The notes: a model not told the origin generated them from the letters alone. A stretch of DNA of 64,000 nucleotides from Drosophila pseudoobscura (GCF_009870125.1 NC_046683.1:13773001-13837000); one strand, 5' to 3'; positions 9,444-21,504 are shown, counted from the first letter of the stretch. Program-made: numbers and translations.

Positions 9444-11827
9444 TTACGCCTCCTTCTTCTTAAACTTGTTCTTTAGGAGTCCGGGCAGGAGAGATGCGCA
9501 GGCACACACCGTCAGTATCCCCATCGAGGTCCAGGAGAAGGCCTCACTCGAACTGGTCATCTTCTGTAAGGTTTTGCCTGCCTGTATGGCGATCACCGAT
9601 GGCGGCGCCACACCGCAGAACGTGCCCAGGGCGAAGGTGTGCAACGGCACTCCGATAACGGGCGAGGCCAGATTGATGAACCAATTCGGCAAAATTGGTG
9701 TCATGCGCAGGAACAGCATGTAGTTGAAGAGACTGTCCCGATACTCCTCCACGTGCTTCGACCATTCACTGGTCTTCTTTGGCCAGAAGTGACGGATAAG
9801 GCGCCGTCCCACCAGATTTGAGAGTGTGTAGCAGAGTGTGGCCCCCAGCGCCGAACAGAAACAGATCAGGAACAGGGCGATGGGGAACTTGTAAAGGAAG
9901 CCGAGTAAAATCGACAGGAATAGTGAACCGGGAATGGCGAATGTTTGTAGGCTGTACGAGAAGAAATTGTTAAGAGCGAGTTAAGGCATCCAACCAATCA
10001 TACGATCTGATATACGTTTCGACAAAGGTTTTCTTAGATATACATATGCTATGCTATGACATCTTTTCTGTGTATCAGATTAAAGATCTGCCGCTGCTTA
10101 AGAGGAGGCGACGCGTGCTCGCTCTGGTTTTGTGCCGTTTATAAATAGATGTCAAGGCAGACGCTGCCAATTGACAATGGCACCCCCATCGGACCACATC
10201 TTCTAGAGCATGCCCGATAACGGCAAAAGCAAGCTATATCACTCGCACGCCTGCTGCTTTGAATAATTGCCAAGCAATCAACAGAATAAACCTATATAAT
10301 CGAGCGCATATAAAGTTACGTGGGTGTTTGCTCTGGCTTTGGTTGGGGCGGCTCAGCTCTGGGCTCTGGCTGAAAACGCAATTGAATTAAATACAAGCTC
10401 AGCTGATTTCGCTGGAACTGTGTGCGTGCGTTTGTGTGTGAAAACAGTTGTCGAGCAAGCCAAAAGAATGCGTCACATGACCAAAGTCCAATCAAATGAG
10501 AGAGAGAGGGAGGGAGACTTTGATTTACAGACACGGGACGGAAATGGATATAGAGAAGCACAGTGCAGTTGTGCGCTCTTACAGAGCGCTTCCTGGTCTT
10601 CTGCCCACACGTAATTAATATGCAAACTATGCGTGCCGTGCCCCGTCGCTCGAACCGATCGTGCATAATCAAGGCGACCAAAACAAATGTACGGTTGACC
10701 GTGAATAGTAGTCGGATGGCGGTCATTCTGTCTGTTTTTGGGGGCAACAGCACTACTGCGACTATTTTGAGTAATCAGGTCAAGGTTATTGCTGACAGCA
10801 GCAGAAATCTATTATCTAATCGGAAACGTGTGCCCGATTAGTATTGCCCGTTCAGAAGATCTCTTCGAAGATTTTTCTGATTTGTGTGTGTATGTGTGTG
10901 TTTGAAAAAAGGATACAATACATAGGCGACAACTACGCCGAACATCACTTCAAAGTAATACATATCCTTGTAGCGATCGAGGACTTTGGCCAGCATTTTA
11001 GCATCTTGTATATCACGCGGTATTTTCAAATGTTTCTTCTCAGACCTGAAGAGAACAGAAAACAGAGAGAAAAAAGGTGTAAACAGGCCACATCCGAGTG
11101 GGGGTATTGGTGTGAGTGTGTGCGTGTGAGAGGTGGCGTGACTTGGCAATCATTCTATATGCCGTTTGTGTGTGGAATAAAACCCTCTCGCAAATCAACC
11201 GAGACTCACACACACCAACAGGCACACACACACGCACACAGATGTAGACACACATTGCAGGTGCACGAATGCGCTTTGGACACATCAGCATCATGCATTT
11301 ACTCACTCATTCAATTCGGGAAATATTGCATAGACATAGCACATGGTCGCCACACTAGCAACGAATATTGCTGCAACAATGACTAGAGATTTCTTGGTAG
11401 CCTTTCGCTCATCCGCAGACATGGCCTGTTTTTGCGGTGTCTGCTGCTGTTGCTGTGGTTGTTGTTGCAATTCCTGTGGGGATTGCTGCTCCTGTTGCTG
11501 CAGGAGTTGTGCTAGCTCCTCCATCGGTGGTTTATGCTTGCCATTACTACGCATGGTTGTCGTTGTTGTTTTAGACCTGTCTAGATTCATCGTCGCCATC
11601 TTATCAGTAATGGCTGAAAATAAAATAATAAAGAAAAATAGAGAGGGCGGGTATTAGTTGCGTGTACACGCCTTGGGTTCAGTGGGTTCAGTAGCCCACC
11701 CACAGCTGATAAGCGAATGGGTGCTACCTGCACGCTACCACTTACCACCGTTAAGTGAAGATGTGGGCAGTGCATCGCCGTTGCCACTACCGCTGGCTCT
11801 GCTGTTATTCTCCATTCGACAGGCCAT
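9444..11827 (-). CDS. stas: Stasimon / TMEM41B-like VTT-domain membrane protein
   Basis: Exons on the minus strand are 11827-11746, 11613-11307, 11045-10917 and 9951-9444; the joined frame is 341 aa. The ATG at 11827 is the first after an in-frame TAA. The N-terminus is Ser/Gln-rich and cytosolic-looking. The C-terminal two thirds match TMEM41B/VMP1 proteins, with LQTFAIPGS, LPNWFIN and GTFCGVAPPSVIAIQAG and several membrane segments. This family acts in the ER as lipid scramblases needed for lipid mobilisation and autophagosome formation; in flies the orthologue is stasimon (CG8408), known for SMN-dependent splicing. The last intron (10916-9952) has a U12-type donor GTATCCTTT and a CTTAAC branch site at 9969-9974, which supports the identification. 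A start at the internal ATG (11599) is possible but less likely. Confidence 0.92.
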
Positions 11828-12437
11828 GACGCGTAAAGATTAGCTGTCTTTTTTTGTTTTTGTTTTTCAAATCCAGCTGCACGTAAAAAATGTAAGGGAG
11901 GGGCGGCGGCTTTCGGAAGGGTGTGTGTGGGCGTGAATCTGTGGTCTCTGGATGGTTTTATTTCCTTTGTACTATATTTGAGACATTTAGCATTTAGCGT
12001 CTAAGCAAAAATTAGCAACGGCTTTTGTTGTTGGACAGAACTGAATATACGTATATACATAAGCAATATATATATATGTATGTACGTGCGTATGTGTGTT
12101 TGCGGATCTCTGCGAAGGTATTTTTTTGTATATTTGCGCGCCAGTAATTGTTGGTTTCACGCTCCTTTTTGCTCTACGATGATGTTTGCAAGTGTGTATG
12201 TATTCCAGTCACAATTTAATCAATAAAAAAAAAACAAATTAAGGGAACTCACGAACACATATCTTTATTGCATCTTACTAGACCGAAAAACGACTGTTCA
12301 CATTTGTACTAATTTAGTTTCTAAGTGACGTTGATCGCGCGGGCGCTGACGAAAATGCTCAATTAACATCACACACACACGCAATCCCTTTTGCTAAAAA
12401 CAACAAAATTGTTTACGAAACACATAGCAGTGTGGCT

Positions 12438-12445
12438 TATCGATA
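12438..12445. promoter_or_regulatory. DRE (TATCGATA) upstream of stas
   Basis: A perfect palindromic DRE, the DREF/BEAF-32 binding core, about 600 bp upstream of the stas ATG. It sits next to the start of a dispersed repeat, so the stas transcription start probably lies just downstream (lower coordinates). Confidence 0.6.
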
Positions 12446-12450
12446 CAATA

Positions 12451-12710
12451 TACGGTCTGACCCTTTGAAATATACCGAAATATACCGTAAATATAACGAT
12501 GGACAAAATTAATTTAGCCCACTTAACTTGAGTAGACCCCGTATAATAATACTGTTTTTAAATTTTTCTTGTATACTCATTTCTCTTCTCTTTTTCTTCC
12601 TGCATCGTATATTAATACCCACTGGTCTACAATGGGTTAATCGTTCTCTGTCCATGATTGGAAATAATATCCCTCGACTTTGATATTCGGTTGAATATTA
12701 CTAGCTAGCT
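12451..12710 (+). repeat. Dispersed TATACCG/CTAGCTAG repeat, copy A (long form)
   Basis: Starts GGTCTGACCCTTTGAAATAT followed by two TATACCG motifs and ends TGATATTCGG ... CTAGCTAGCT. The middle (GGGTTAATCGTTCTCTGTCC) recurs at about 21730 in copy C. The same ends recur at 20785-20918, 30243-30360 (reverse) and 62421-62562. Confidence 0.7.
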
Positions 12711-13223
12711 AAACCTCAGAATTTCAATTATAAGTATTCTCTTTTATTAGATTGTTTATAAACCAACCAATAATGGATGGTGCACGAACGATTAAGACAC
12801 AATTTTGCAGAAAACAATCGTTTCCCTGTATGTCAAACATATAGATATATGAAAGAAACGTTATGTTTTGCCAGCACCACTATTTACTCTTACTATTGCC
12901 CCTTACGCTAGCTGAGCCTGCAATGTATTTTCATTTTGAAGAAGTTTTCCTGTACGAACAATTTAAAGACGGAACTGATTTATGAACGAAATAAACTGAC
13001 AAATAACATTTTTCGATATTATCAAAACCAATTTTCATAACCAATTATGTCAAAAAGCAGCTCTACTGTCACTATCGATGCTATCGATATTACCGCACAA
13101 GGCTGATTCATTCAAATATTTATACAAAAATTATCAATAATTATTATATAGTATTATAAAAAAAAAAAACATTTTAATTGTTTTAAAGTCTAAAATTGAA
13201 AGAGTTGTAACTAAGAATTAATA
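12711..13223. other. Intergenic region with DRE-like sites
   Basis: No gene is visible. Two overlapping CTATCGAT sites lie at 13072-13091. The segment lies 3' of the CCDC137-like gene, and no promoter use can be assigned. Confidence 0.35.
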
Positions 13224-14294
13224 TCATGTATTTTTCTCAGCCTTATGCTCTTTCAGCTTCCGATACAGCAATACCATCTTTTCGCGTTCAGTCTCCAGCA
13301 TGGACCGCATGCCGATGGGCAGATCCTTGCGCTTGCCCTTCATTTGCATCTTTAGGGATACCTTGGGAGACTTCTTGGGGGTTTGGGGAGTGCCGGTGGG
13401 TTTGGATGCTATGGGACTATCAGCCTCAGGACTGGCGGATGCCTGCTGCCCCGGATCCAACAAGGATTTGAGCAGCAGATTCGACTTGCGACCGGGCCGG
13501 GCAGTAGTATCGTCTCTTGTCGCCTTGCGAGGACGTGTCTTTAACGATGGCGGTGCGTGTACAATATCTCCGAAGGCGAATGTATCACGTTTGTACTCCA
13601 CAATCGGAGAATTTTCATCGTCGGACGACTTCTCTTCTTTGGCCTCCTTAAAGGCGCGCTTGATTAGCTCCTTGCTGGTCTTTGCATCCATGGTGGGCTT
13701 TTGGTTCGTCTTTTTGCGGCCGCCCTTTTTCCCTGCGTTGCGCTGCTCCTTCTGCTTCTGCTTGAGCAGCTCGTCAATTTCGTTTTTGGGCCGTTTCTGG
13801 ACTGTTATTTCACCCGTCTTGGGGTTGCGTGTCACACTAACTCCGTACTTGGCCTCGTATTGGGCCTCACGCACCGAGGCATTGGTAATACGGTTTACGC
13901 GGCGCAGATAGTCCGTGTCCGTCTCATTGGCAAACTGCTTAATGTTGCGTGTGTTTTTCGAGGCACTCTGTTTGTCCGACGATTTCGTGGAGGACTTGGG
14001 CTTGTCCTCCTTCCCGATTTCGCCTAGTTTCAGTTTCTTGCCGGCCTTGGCCCCGTCTGCCAACTGTTGGAACTGCTTGAATTTGAACGAGACATGCTGT
14101 TCATCGCTCTTAGTAGGTGGATTGTTTGTCACTTTGGACAGCCTGAAGGGGAGGAACAACATTTCAGTGCTATTTGGGATGCCACGGTGGATTGGGATGG
14201 AATGGACTCACTTCTTTTCCCTCTGTTCTTGTTGCTTGAGAGGATCACGGATGCCGTGATGCTTGCGCACTGGTATTTTCCGTGCTCGAGCCAT
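13224..14294 (-). CDS. Basic CCDC137-like protein
   Basis: Two exons, 14294-14212 and 14142-13224, join in frame to 333 aa. The ATG at 14294 follows a short upstream region with DRE sites. The protein is very basic, Lys/Arg-rich and mostly charged, with KHHGIRDP near the start, FKFKQF in the first 70 residues, several Lys-rich runs (KKGGRKKTN) and a C-terminal helix ending LYRKLKEHK. This layout and the C-terminal helix resemble CCDC137, a nucleolar/chromosome-periphery protein family. There is no enzymatic motif. Identification is by pattern only; another nucleolar basic protein is possible. Confidence 0.55.
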
Positions 14295-14756
14295 TATTTG
14301 TGATTGTGGGTCGAACTCGTGGTTTTATTTACGCTAAAACGTAGCAGCCTGGTCATCGATATCGATCAATGACTATCGATGTTTCACGTTCGTTCAGTGC
14401 TGAAAAGCGACTATAGTTGTTGTTTGAAATAATTGGCGCGAAGATGAATTTGCGTAGAAATTATAACATCAAATATTAATATTACGATTGAAAGTATTTT
14501 TTACAAGTGTTTTAATTAAAATTGTATCAAATATGAACTGAAGCTCTTGGTATTAGAAATATAAATATACTTAGGGTAGATTAATAAAGAAATTTGTGTT
14601 TCATAGAAACTTTTAAAATGTTGATTTTAAATAATTAAGGTAGATTTATGTATTTTGAATTCTGGTACCCACTTATTATGTTAATCAATGTATTTCTACG
14701 ATTGTGAACCATTTAATGGCAGAAGGTGTGGCTGCTTATGTTGATCCAATCATGGG
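14295..14756. other. Intergenic, AT-rich
   Basis: Apart from the DRE cluster, the stretch is AT-rich and holds the end of the leftward gene to the right. AATAAA-like sequences are common on both strands and no single polyadenylation site stands out. Confidence 0.35.
14351..14383. promoter_or_regulatory. DRE cluster at promoter of the CCDC137-like gene
   Basis: Three ATCGAT cores (CATCGATATCGATC, CTATCGATG) lie 60-90 bp upstream of the ATG at 14294, the usual position for a DREF-driven housekeeping promoter. Confidence 0.6.
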
Positions 14757-16408
14757 CTATAGGTTATATCCGTTCTTTGTCTCATCCTCGTTGTTGTCGT
14801 CGCTAAAGTTTAGCATGAAATCGTCATTGAGATCCAGGTTGTTATCGCCGTTGGATTCTGAGAAATGAAAGGAGGTGCCATTCGGGGTAATCATACTATT
14901 TGAGTCCTGCTGATAGCTTAACGGCGTCGAAGGACGCACAAACTGAGACTCCTCTGACTCGACCGCAACTGCTGTCTGTGGTTCCTTCTTTGTTCCTTCC
15001 GAAGTCTCTGCTTTACTATCGATTTCCATGACATTTTCCTGTTCGTGGTTTTCAAAGCTTGGAAATAAATTTGAAAAATCCTTAAAGCCCGGGGACGTGG
15101 ACTTGACAACATTGGCGGCAATTTCTTGCGGGGCCAATAGTCGTATGTCGACAGCTGGGAGTATCTCCACTTGAGTAACTTTGGCCTTTTTTGGTCGAGT
15201 GGCCCAGTCCAAGTCCGTGTAAAAGTCCTTCAGGGAATCATCAATTGCTTTGGTGAATGTCGATCCCAATGCTCCGTCATCGTTCTCGTTGTTGCTTGAG
15301 GCGGAGCCAGCCGGAGACGGTGCAAAGTGCACCAGTTTGGTGGGACTTGCAACGCGCTTGCGCTCGCCCTCTTGCTTCTCCACCAATATGGAGCGCATTG
15401 GTGGCGCCTCCTCGCGATCTTCGAACTCCGGTTTCTTGGCGCCTTTGAGAAAGTCCGTGATAAAAGTCATGGCCGACTGCAGAATCATGTTGCTGGTCTC
15501 TGCCATTACAGAGGGACGTGCCGCAGGAAGGCGTTCTGCGGGTCTCGTCCACTTTTGAACATTTGTAATGCGCGGCTTAATCTTCTGTGGATGTGGAAAT
15601 ATGTGAATGGATAACGCTTCCATTTGACTTGAGCATTTGATCGGGTACCAACCTCATCTCGCACCTGGTGGATCTCATTTCTCAACTTGAGTATATAGAC
15701 TATCTTCTTGTTGCGATAGGCTGTGGAGGATTTAATTTTGTTACTCCACTGTAGAAGCATGGCATGTATTTCCCTTTCGTTACGCAACAGCTCATCTGCG
15801 GCCTCATTCATGGTGCGCCGCATCTGGCGGAAATTTTGCACTAAAATGTGCAAATGGAAAATGGATATAGTGATTGCTCTTTTTGCACATATCGAACTCG
15901 AATATTACCAATTTGTCGACTCTCTAAGGCCGCCTGGCTCTCGTGAACGGTGCCGCATCGTTTTTCCACGTCTTTGATCTCCTCCATGACCGCCCCCTGC
16001 TTGAGGTGTACAGTTAATCGCAGAATGTCTTGGATTTGTGCTTCAGTCATATGGTTTTCTATGTCTAGGATACGGCCATAGCAGGCAGTCGCTATTTTCG
16101 CTGCCAATTCTGTCTCGAACCTGCACTCCTCCATGGATTTAGCCGCCTTTCTCACCAGTTTCGCATCTACTTTCTGATCCTCTAGCTGTAACTGTAGTCC
16201 TGTGTAGTAAAAAATGTTTGTGGGGGTGTGTGTGTATAAGTGCGGGAATGTGTTTATTTTATTGCAGAGCTTGCGTACGGTTTACGCTGTGCTTCAGTTT
16301 TTTATTGTGCTGCAGTGCTTCTTCGAACTCCTGCATAGACTGGCCTATTTTGGGATATCTGGCGCACATATTGCCCATGTGCGCCATTACTGCCGGCATT
16401 TTATCCAT
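14757..16408 (-). CDS. Coiled-coil protein with acidic C-terminus, function not recognised
   Basis: Four exons on the minus strand: 16408-16279, 16199-15909, 15840-15653 (or to 15665; both donors keep the frame) and 15584-14757, giving about 478 aa. The first 200 residues are helical and charged with heptad-like spacing (QEFEEALQHNKKLKH, AADELLRNEREIHAMLLQW), suggesting a coiled coil. The middle has basic and proline-containing patches (KIKPRITNVQKW). The C-terminal 150 residues are acidic and Ser/Asn-rich, ending in a run of Asp and Glu. No signal peptide or membrane segment is present. It shares a divergent 400-bp promoter with ND-24. I do not recognise the family. Confidence 0.75.
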
Positions 16409-16805
16409 GTTTTCAGTTTATTTTAATTTCGTTTTGTCGCAATGGCGTCGTTTCGGTTAGGATTGAATTATATCGATAACTGTATCGATTTATCCTCTTC
16501 AGTACTGGAAAACGCTTAGCAAATACTATCGGTATTGTGGTTTTTATTGTTATTATTATATTTAATGCCAGAAAATACGGTAAAAGTAACGTTTTATAAA
16601 AAAAGAAACAAAAAGCTTTTAGTGCTTTTACGTGGACAATAATTTGTAACGCACGTATCGCTCTAATCTGGCAGCGCAGAACAGTGCTGTAAAGCGTGCA
16701 CTGAAACAGCTGTAAGCGGTGCTTGTTGAAAACCGACTATATTTTCATATAACAGCAAATTTTCACATTGCCTTCGTAGAGTTGTTTCGACTGGGAAACG
16801 CTAAA
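16409..16805. promoter_or_regulatory. Divergent promoter between coiled-coil gene and ND-24
   Basis: The 397 bp separate two ATGs facing away from each other. TATCGATA (16471-16478) and TATCGATT (16482-16489) form a DRE pair about 65 bp from the leftward start. No TATA box is obvious on either side. Such spacing suggests joint housekeeping regulation. Confidence 0.65.
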
Positions 16806-17790
16806 ATGCTGACGAGTTGTGCCTCGAAGACGCTGGCCGCCGTGGTAAGTAGCAGTAGCCCAGGGCGGCCCCACCACTGCCAGTGACACGGATAGCCAGT
16901 CGCCTCCGTGGGTTATATAATTTAGGCATAGAAAAACAATAACATTTAACATCCTGCCCATCGTATGTTTGCAGCGCGGCGGCATGCGCGCCATTGCCAC
17001 CAGCGGTGTCCAGCGCAGCGACAATCTGTTTGTGCATCGCGACACACCGGAGGACAATCCCAACATACCGTTCGAGTTCACGGCGGAGAACAAGAAGCGT
17101 GTGGAGGCCATCATGAGCATATATCCGGAGGGGCACAAGCGCGGCGCCATGATCCCGCTGCTGGATTTGGCCCAGCGCCAGTACGGCTGGCTACCATTAT
17201 CGGCCATGCACAAGGTGGCCGAGATCCTTGAACTCCCAAACATGCGCGTCTACGAGGTGGCCACATTCTACACAATGTTCTTGCGCAAGCCCACCGGAAA
17301 GTACCACATTCAGGTGTGCACCACAACACCCTGCTGGCTGCGCGGATCCGATGAGATCCTCGAGACATGCAAGAAGCAGCTGGGCATCGGCATCGGGGAG
17401 ATCAGCAAGGACAAGAAGTTCACCATCTCCGAGGTGGAGTGCCTGGGTGCATGCGTCAATGCACCCATGGTGGCGGTCAACGATGATTACTATGTAAGTG
17501 AACAGTGGACAGCACATAATTAAAATATATCTTTAACCCTTTGTCTTTTGCAGGAGGATCTGACCGCCAAAGATATGCAGGATATACTGCGGGATCTGAA
17601 AGCAGACAAGATATCGCCACCTGGTCCACGCAATGGGCGCTTCGCTAGCGAGCCCAAGGGCAATCCCACATCATTAACCGAAGAGCCTAAGGAGGCTGGT
17701 TTCGCTGTCCAACGTTGCGTAGAATTTGGGGATGAGCCGGAAAACGACGAAAAAGGAGGGCCCGGAAAGGAAGCCCCCAAAAAGCCTTAG
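16806..17790 (+). CDS. ND-24: NADH dehydrogenase (ubiquinone) 24 kDa subunit, NDUFV2/NuoE family
   Basis: Exons 16806-16844, 16975-17493 and 17554-17790 join to 264 aa. This is the 2Fe-2S subunit of the complex I N-module in the mitochondrial matrix. The first ~30 residues lack acidic residues and are rich in Ser, Ala, Thr and Arg, as in a mitochondrial presequence. The thioredoxin-like core follows. The four cluster cysteines sit in CTTTPC (first and last Cys) and in [16 protein letters not shown] and the Gly-rich turn after KKQLG match the family. The C-terminal exon adds a Pro-rich tail typical of the animal protein. The length is slightly above the human 249 aa. Flies also have a testis paralogue; the introns and the X-linked context favour the main gene. 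Confidence 0.93.
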
Positions 17791-17840
17791 GTTAGGCTTC
17801 AGAGCAAATCCTATTCACAGATTGTCGAAGGAAAAAGTTA

Positions 17841-17846
17841 AATAAA
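17841..17846 (+). terminator. Poly(A) signal of ND-24
   Basis: AATAAA lies 51 bp after the ND-24 stop codon and is followed by AT-rich sequence. Confidence 0.7.
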
Positions 17847-19152
17847 CGTTAAGCAACTCCAAGAAACAAGGTTCAACCTATAAATAATTGCTAAAAATTT
17901 ACCCTTTTTTCTTACTTTATGTTGTTTATGGTTCTTTATATTTTGTGATTCGATGAAGAGCTAAAAGATGTTCCTATTACCTGGAAATTGTACAGAAAGC
18001 ATTTAAGAGTCTAAAAACACTTCATGTCCTGCGATATGCTTATGTTTCCGTTTTTCCGTATATCATTTTTGGGTTTATAAGTATTTCCAGTAGTTCTCTA
18101 GAATTTTTTCTGTTCTGTTTGCCGTAAAAAAAGGTCCCATCAGCGGATCTCTGAGTCGAGCATGTGTTAGCAATTATAGGACATTCTCTTTTATGCTATC
18201 CGCTTGTGCGTGTCGAGTCGAGCATCAAATGGAGCAAGCAGTCGAATGGGAGCAAGGAAGTACGCAAATATTGTAAGAAATTAAGCTTGAAATCCCTTTT
18301 AAACCACGCTTCCAATTGCCTGTTCAACTTTAAAGAGTTGCCAAATTGGACAATCCATTGACGAATGGATCAAAAAGAGCTACGAAATTCCATTCAGATA
18401 CGTTAACTTTGCTAATTAGACAACTTATTTGACAGTCGAAGGAGGACAGTACGGGAGGATTGTATTATATTGTGTACACACATTATTTTATTTATTAATT
18501 ATACATTAAGAGGCGACTCGACTGCGCCCTACTATACTGATGCGCATACACTCTTAACACCGGTGTATATGCTTTAGAAGGGTAGTACTACGTTGATAGT
18601 GCGTTCAGATGCACTAAAATCTTACAAACTAGTGCCAGTTTACTCTTCGAACGCAGTTCTGGAACAGGCGCGGTGCTGCTGCTGTGTCTGATACGTGTGT
18701 CCTGTCCATGGCACTCCTCCACACACTCGCCTTTTACTCATAGTTGATAGATATTAAACTGTCTGTGTTGCATTCCATTTAAATTATTGAATTATTTGTT
18801 GTGGGGTCTGGTCTGTGCATCGAATGGGGTGAAGGGATTGTGTTTGGGATGTATGCTGGGGCTTGGATCTTCCTGCCAAGCCACAAAGAACGCCAGCGCA
18901 GGTAAAAAAAAAAAAAAAATCAATAATTCTAAAAAAACTCTACCCGGGATCTACATCTACATTCTTCATGTGTGGGGGGGTGGGGTTGTAGATGGATCTC
19001 CAGGGGAATTTATGCTGCAACGTGTTTCGTGTTTCTTCCTTCCTGTCCCCCTTTACGCCATATCTCACTCCTCTCCATAAAAGACGCTGTGTGCGAAAGA
19101 CATCAGGCATTAGAATCGAGGAATAGAGGCTGTTGTTTTTTTTATTCTTTTC
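17847..19152. other. Convergent intergenic region; 3' UTR of the chromodomain gene
   Basis: Two genes converge here. TTTTATTTATTAAT near 18487 gives AATAAATAAA on the minus strand and is a candidate end for the leftward chromodomain transcript, implying a ~670-nt 3' UTR. A poly(A) run and a G-rich run lie near 18900 and 18970. A short open frame at 18164-18361 has no recognisable feature. Confidence 0.45.
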
Positions 19153-20595
19153 TCACCGATTCTTGGCTGCGGCCCGCTTGGACGAACGTTCGATGCGATT
19201 CGCTATATTAGTGCGTGGATAGCACTCGTTCACCAGTCGTTTGGTCTTCTTGGGCGCCTCACGGAGCTCCTTGGTTTCAACGTTACGCTGTGACACCAAG
19301 CCACGCTTGTATTTCTCGATCAGTCCTTCACAGGACAGATTCTTTTCGGGCTCCCATGTATCGTCTTTGGGCCCGAAACCCTTCCAGCGTATGCGATATA
19401 GGCCACCAGCATCAGCGTCCTCAATAAAATCAACGACACGCTCGACGACCCATTCCTTTTCGGGATCATCGACGGTGGACTTCTTGCTGGACGACTGCTT
19501 GCTGCTGGCTTCTTTTTTGCCAACAGATTTGCCGGCAACACCAGTTTTATTCGATGAAGTTTTTTTGGGCCTTCCGATCTTGCTGTCGCCATTGTCTTTG
19601 GCATGGAGCGGTCCGAATTGAGTGGATATTGCCTGCTGGATAATGCAATAATTGTATATAACGAGAGAGTGAAAGAGAGAGCGATAGAGAGAGAAAGAGA
19701 CAGAGCGTTTTAGCGAGAAGGTTCGAGTTAGAAAGAGGCAAAAACGTACTTTTTTACGGAATTCCGCGATCAGATCATCGCAATTCAAATCAGTTTCCGG
19801 CTCCCAGGTGTCCGCGTCCAAATTGTAGCCCTTCCAGCGTATCAGAAAATAGGAGGCGCCACGCACCGTCCTGTGGCCAAGAATGGCGTCCACCTAGAAA
19901 TTTACAGATTTTTTTAGGTTAAAGCAAACTCTAACGCAGAGCGACTGTCCCACTCTATCACTCACTTCGTACTCCAACTCTGTGTCGGCATCTTGCTGCT
20001 TTGTGTCAAAATCGTCATCGGACTTAGCTAAGGATTCGTCATCGATAGCGTCCTCGTAGTCATCATCCGAATCTGAATCTTTTTTGGCGGCGGCCGCCTT
20101 CTTTTTGCCATTGTTGTTCGATTTGCCCTTGGATGCCACCGATGTGGTAGCGGTGGCTGCCTTCGTCGATTTTGGTTTGGCCTGTTTGCGGGGCTTCTTG
20201 GCCGGCGGACCCCCACCTGTCGACTCGTTCGAATTGGAACTCTTGCTGCCATTAAGCGGAAGATCATCGCTGTCATCGGAGTCGCTATCTATGGACTTGG
20301 ATTTCGACTTCGATTTGGATGTGCCGCCAGCGGAGCCAGCGACTTTGGTGGCGCCATGGTGGCCAACGGCGGCGCGCGAGCTTGAGGACTTGCGTTTGTG
20401 CTGTTTGGAGCGTTGCTTCTGGGAGGAGCTGCCGCTTAGCGAGGATACGGTGTCGTTCTTATCGGAGCTGCCGTCCTTCGAGTCGAGACCATCTTCGGAG
20501 TCGTCGGCGCCACCGCCGTTCTTGTGTTTGGCCTCTGCCTCCGATTTTTTGCGGCTCATCTCTTCAAGCACCTTCTTTTTACCCAATTTACCCAT
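19153..20595 (-). CDS. Protein with two chromodomains
   Basis: Exons 20595-19966, 19893-19750 and 19635-19153 (or from 19632) join to about 418 aa. The first 200 residues are disordered, with Ser/Lys runs, KPRKQAKPK-like basic patches and acidic DSDSDD blocks, as in nuclear proteins. Chromodomain 1 (about 208-258) reads YEVDAILGHR then FLIRWKGYNLDADTWEPE. Chromodomain 2 (about 318-370) reads EWVVERVVDF then YRIRWKGFGPKDDTWEPE. Aromatic-cage positions are Tyr/Trp/Tyr in the first and Trp/Trp/Phe in the second. A GRPKK AT-hook-like motif lies between them. Chromodomains read methylated histone tails. It may correspond to Drosophila CG8289, from memory only. An intron cuts just after the first cage Tyr. 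Confidence 0.88.
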
Positions 20596-20784
20596 TACTA
20601 CGGATGGTTGTGGATCGTTTGCAAGTTGTTTAATTTAATAACGTTTCCTCAGTGTCCACCTTTGAGAACACGGAGCTTATTAACCGAAAGTCCCTTCTTT
20701 TTTGCCGCGAAAAAAAAAACAGTAAATGTGAAGAAGAAAACGAGCTGAGTGCCTTAGTATTGGCGAATGTACAGTACTGTCAGT

Positions 20785-20918
20785 GTGAGCCTCAGAAAAA
20801 TACCGAAAGTACGTCACAAATTTTAAAATATACCATACATTTTCTGATGAATTATTTGCGTTCAAGTTGCATCATATTCCTCGTTTTTGATATTCGATTG
20901 ATTATTTCTAGCTAGCTC
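20785..20918 (+). repeat. Dispersed TATACCG/CTAGCTAG repeat, copy B (short form)
   Basis: Contains ATACCGAAAG and TATACCAT near its start and CATATTCCTCGTTTTTGATA followed by CTAGCTAGCT at its end. It lies about 200 bp upstream of the chromodomain gene's ATG. Confidence 0.65.
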
Positions 20919-21504
20919 TGACCCTCAAATATAAACTTATAGTTTAATCCGATTGTTAAATTAATTTCTTACAAGACTGGTTAGATTGAAGTTTTCATCT
21001 TTATTGCATTGCTTATAAAATAAGGTTTGAGCAAAAATGGTAAAAAAAAATTTCCACTAAATGAATTTTTTTACATGGTAACTACACTCTAACTACACAC
21101 ATTTTACATATTAACTACATTTTTATGTAATTACCAAAAGCGCCACCTGAAGGGGAAATATGTATACGTTTTAAAAATGTTTGCCTGTTTATTTTCATAT
21201 AAGTCTTATAGAATTGCCAGTGTGAAAAACCTCCGAAATAAACTCTTGCATGCCTTTGCTTTCGACATTTTTGAGAAACATTTTAGAGATTTTTCATTGA
21301 TTCAAACGATCAGGAATTCGATGCTGATCACAAATTAGTATTCTATGTGGTCTGGGACATGGCTCTCAGTGGCATTTCTACACGGTTTCTACATTGAAGA
21401 CGTATAAGTATAAGTACAATACGCATAAGCTTGCAGGGTGTGTGAGTTAGACATGATGGCAAGAAAATCTGTGTGACCTCGGAATTAGCGATAAAATATA
21501 TGTT

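Noticed and set aside
11343-11657. Cysteine-rich frame antisense to stas
   Set aside because: The Cys run is the complement of the CAA/CAG glutamine run in the stas N-terminus.
13300-13911. A 203-codon frame antisense to the CCDC137-like gene
   Set aside because: It lacks motifs, while the other strand has a consistent two-exon basic protein.
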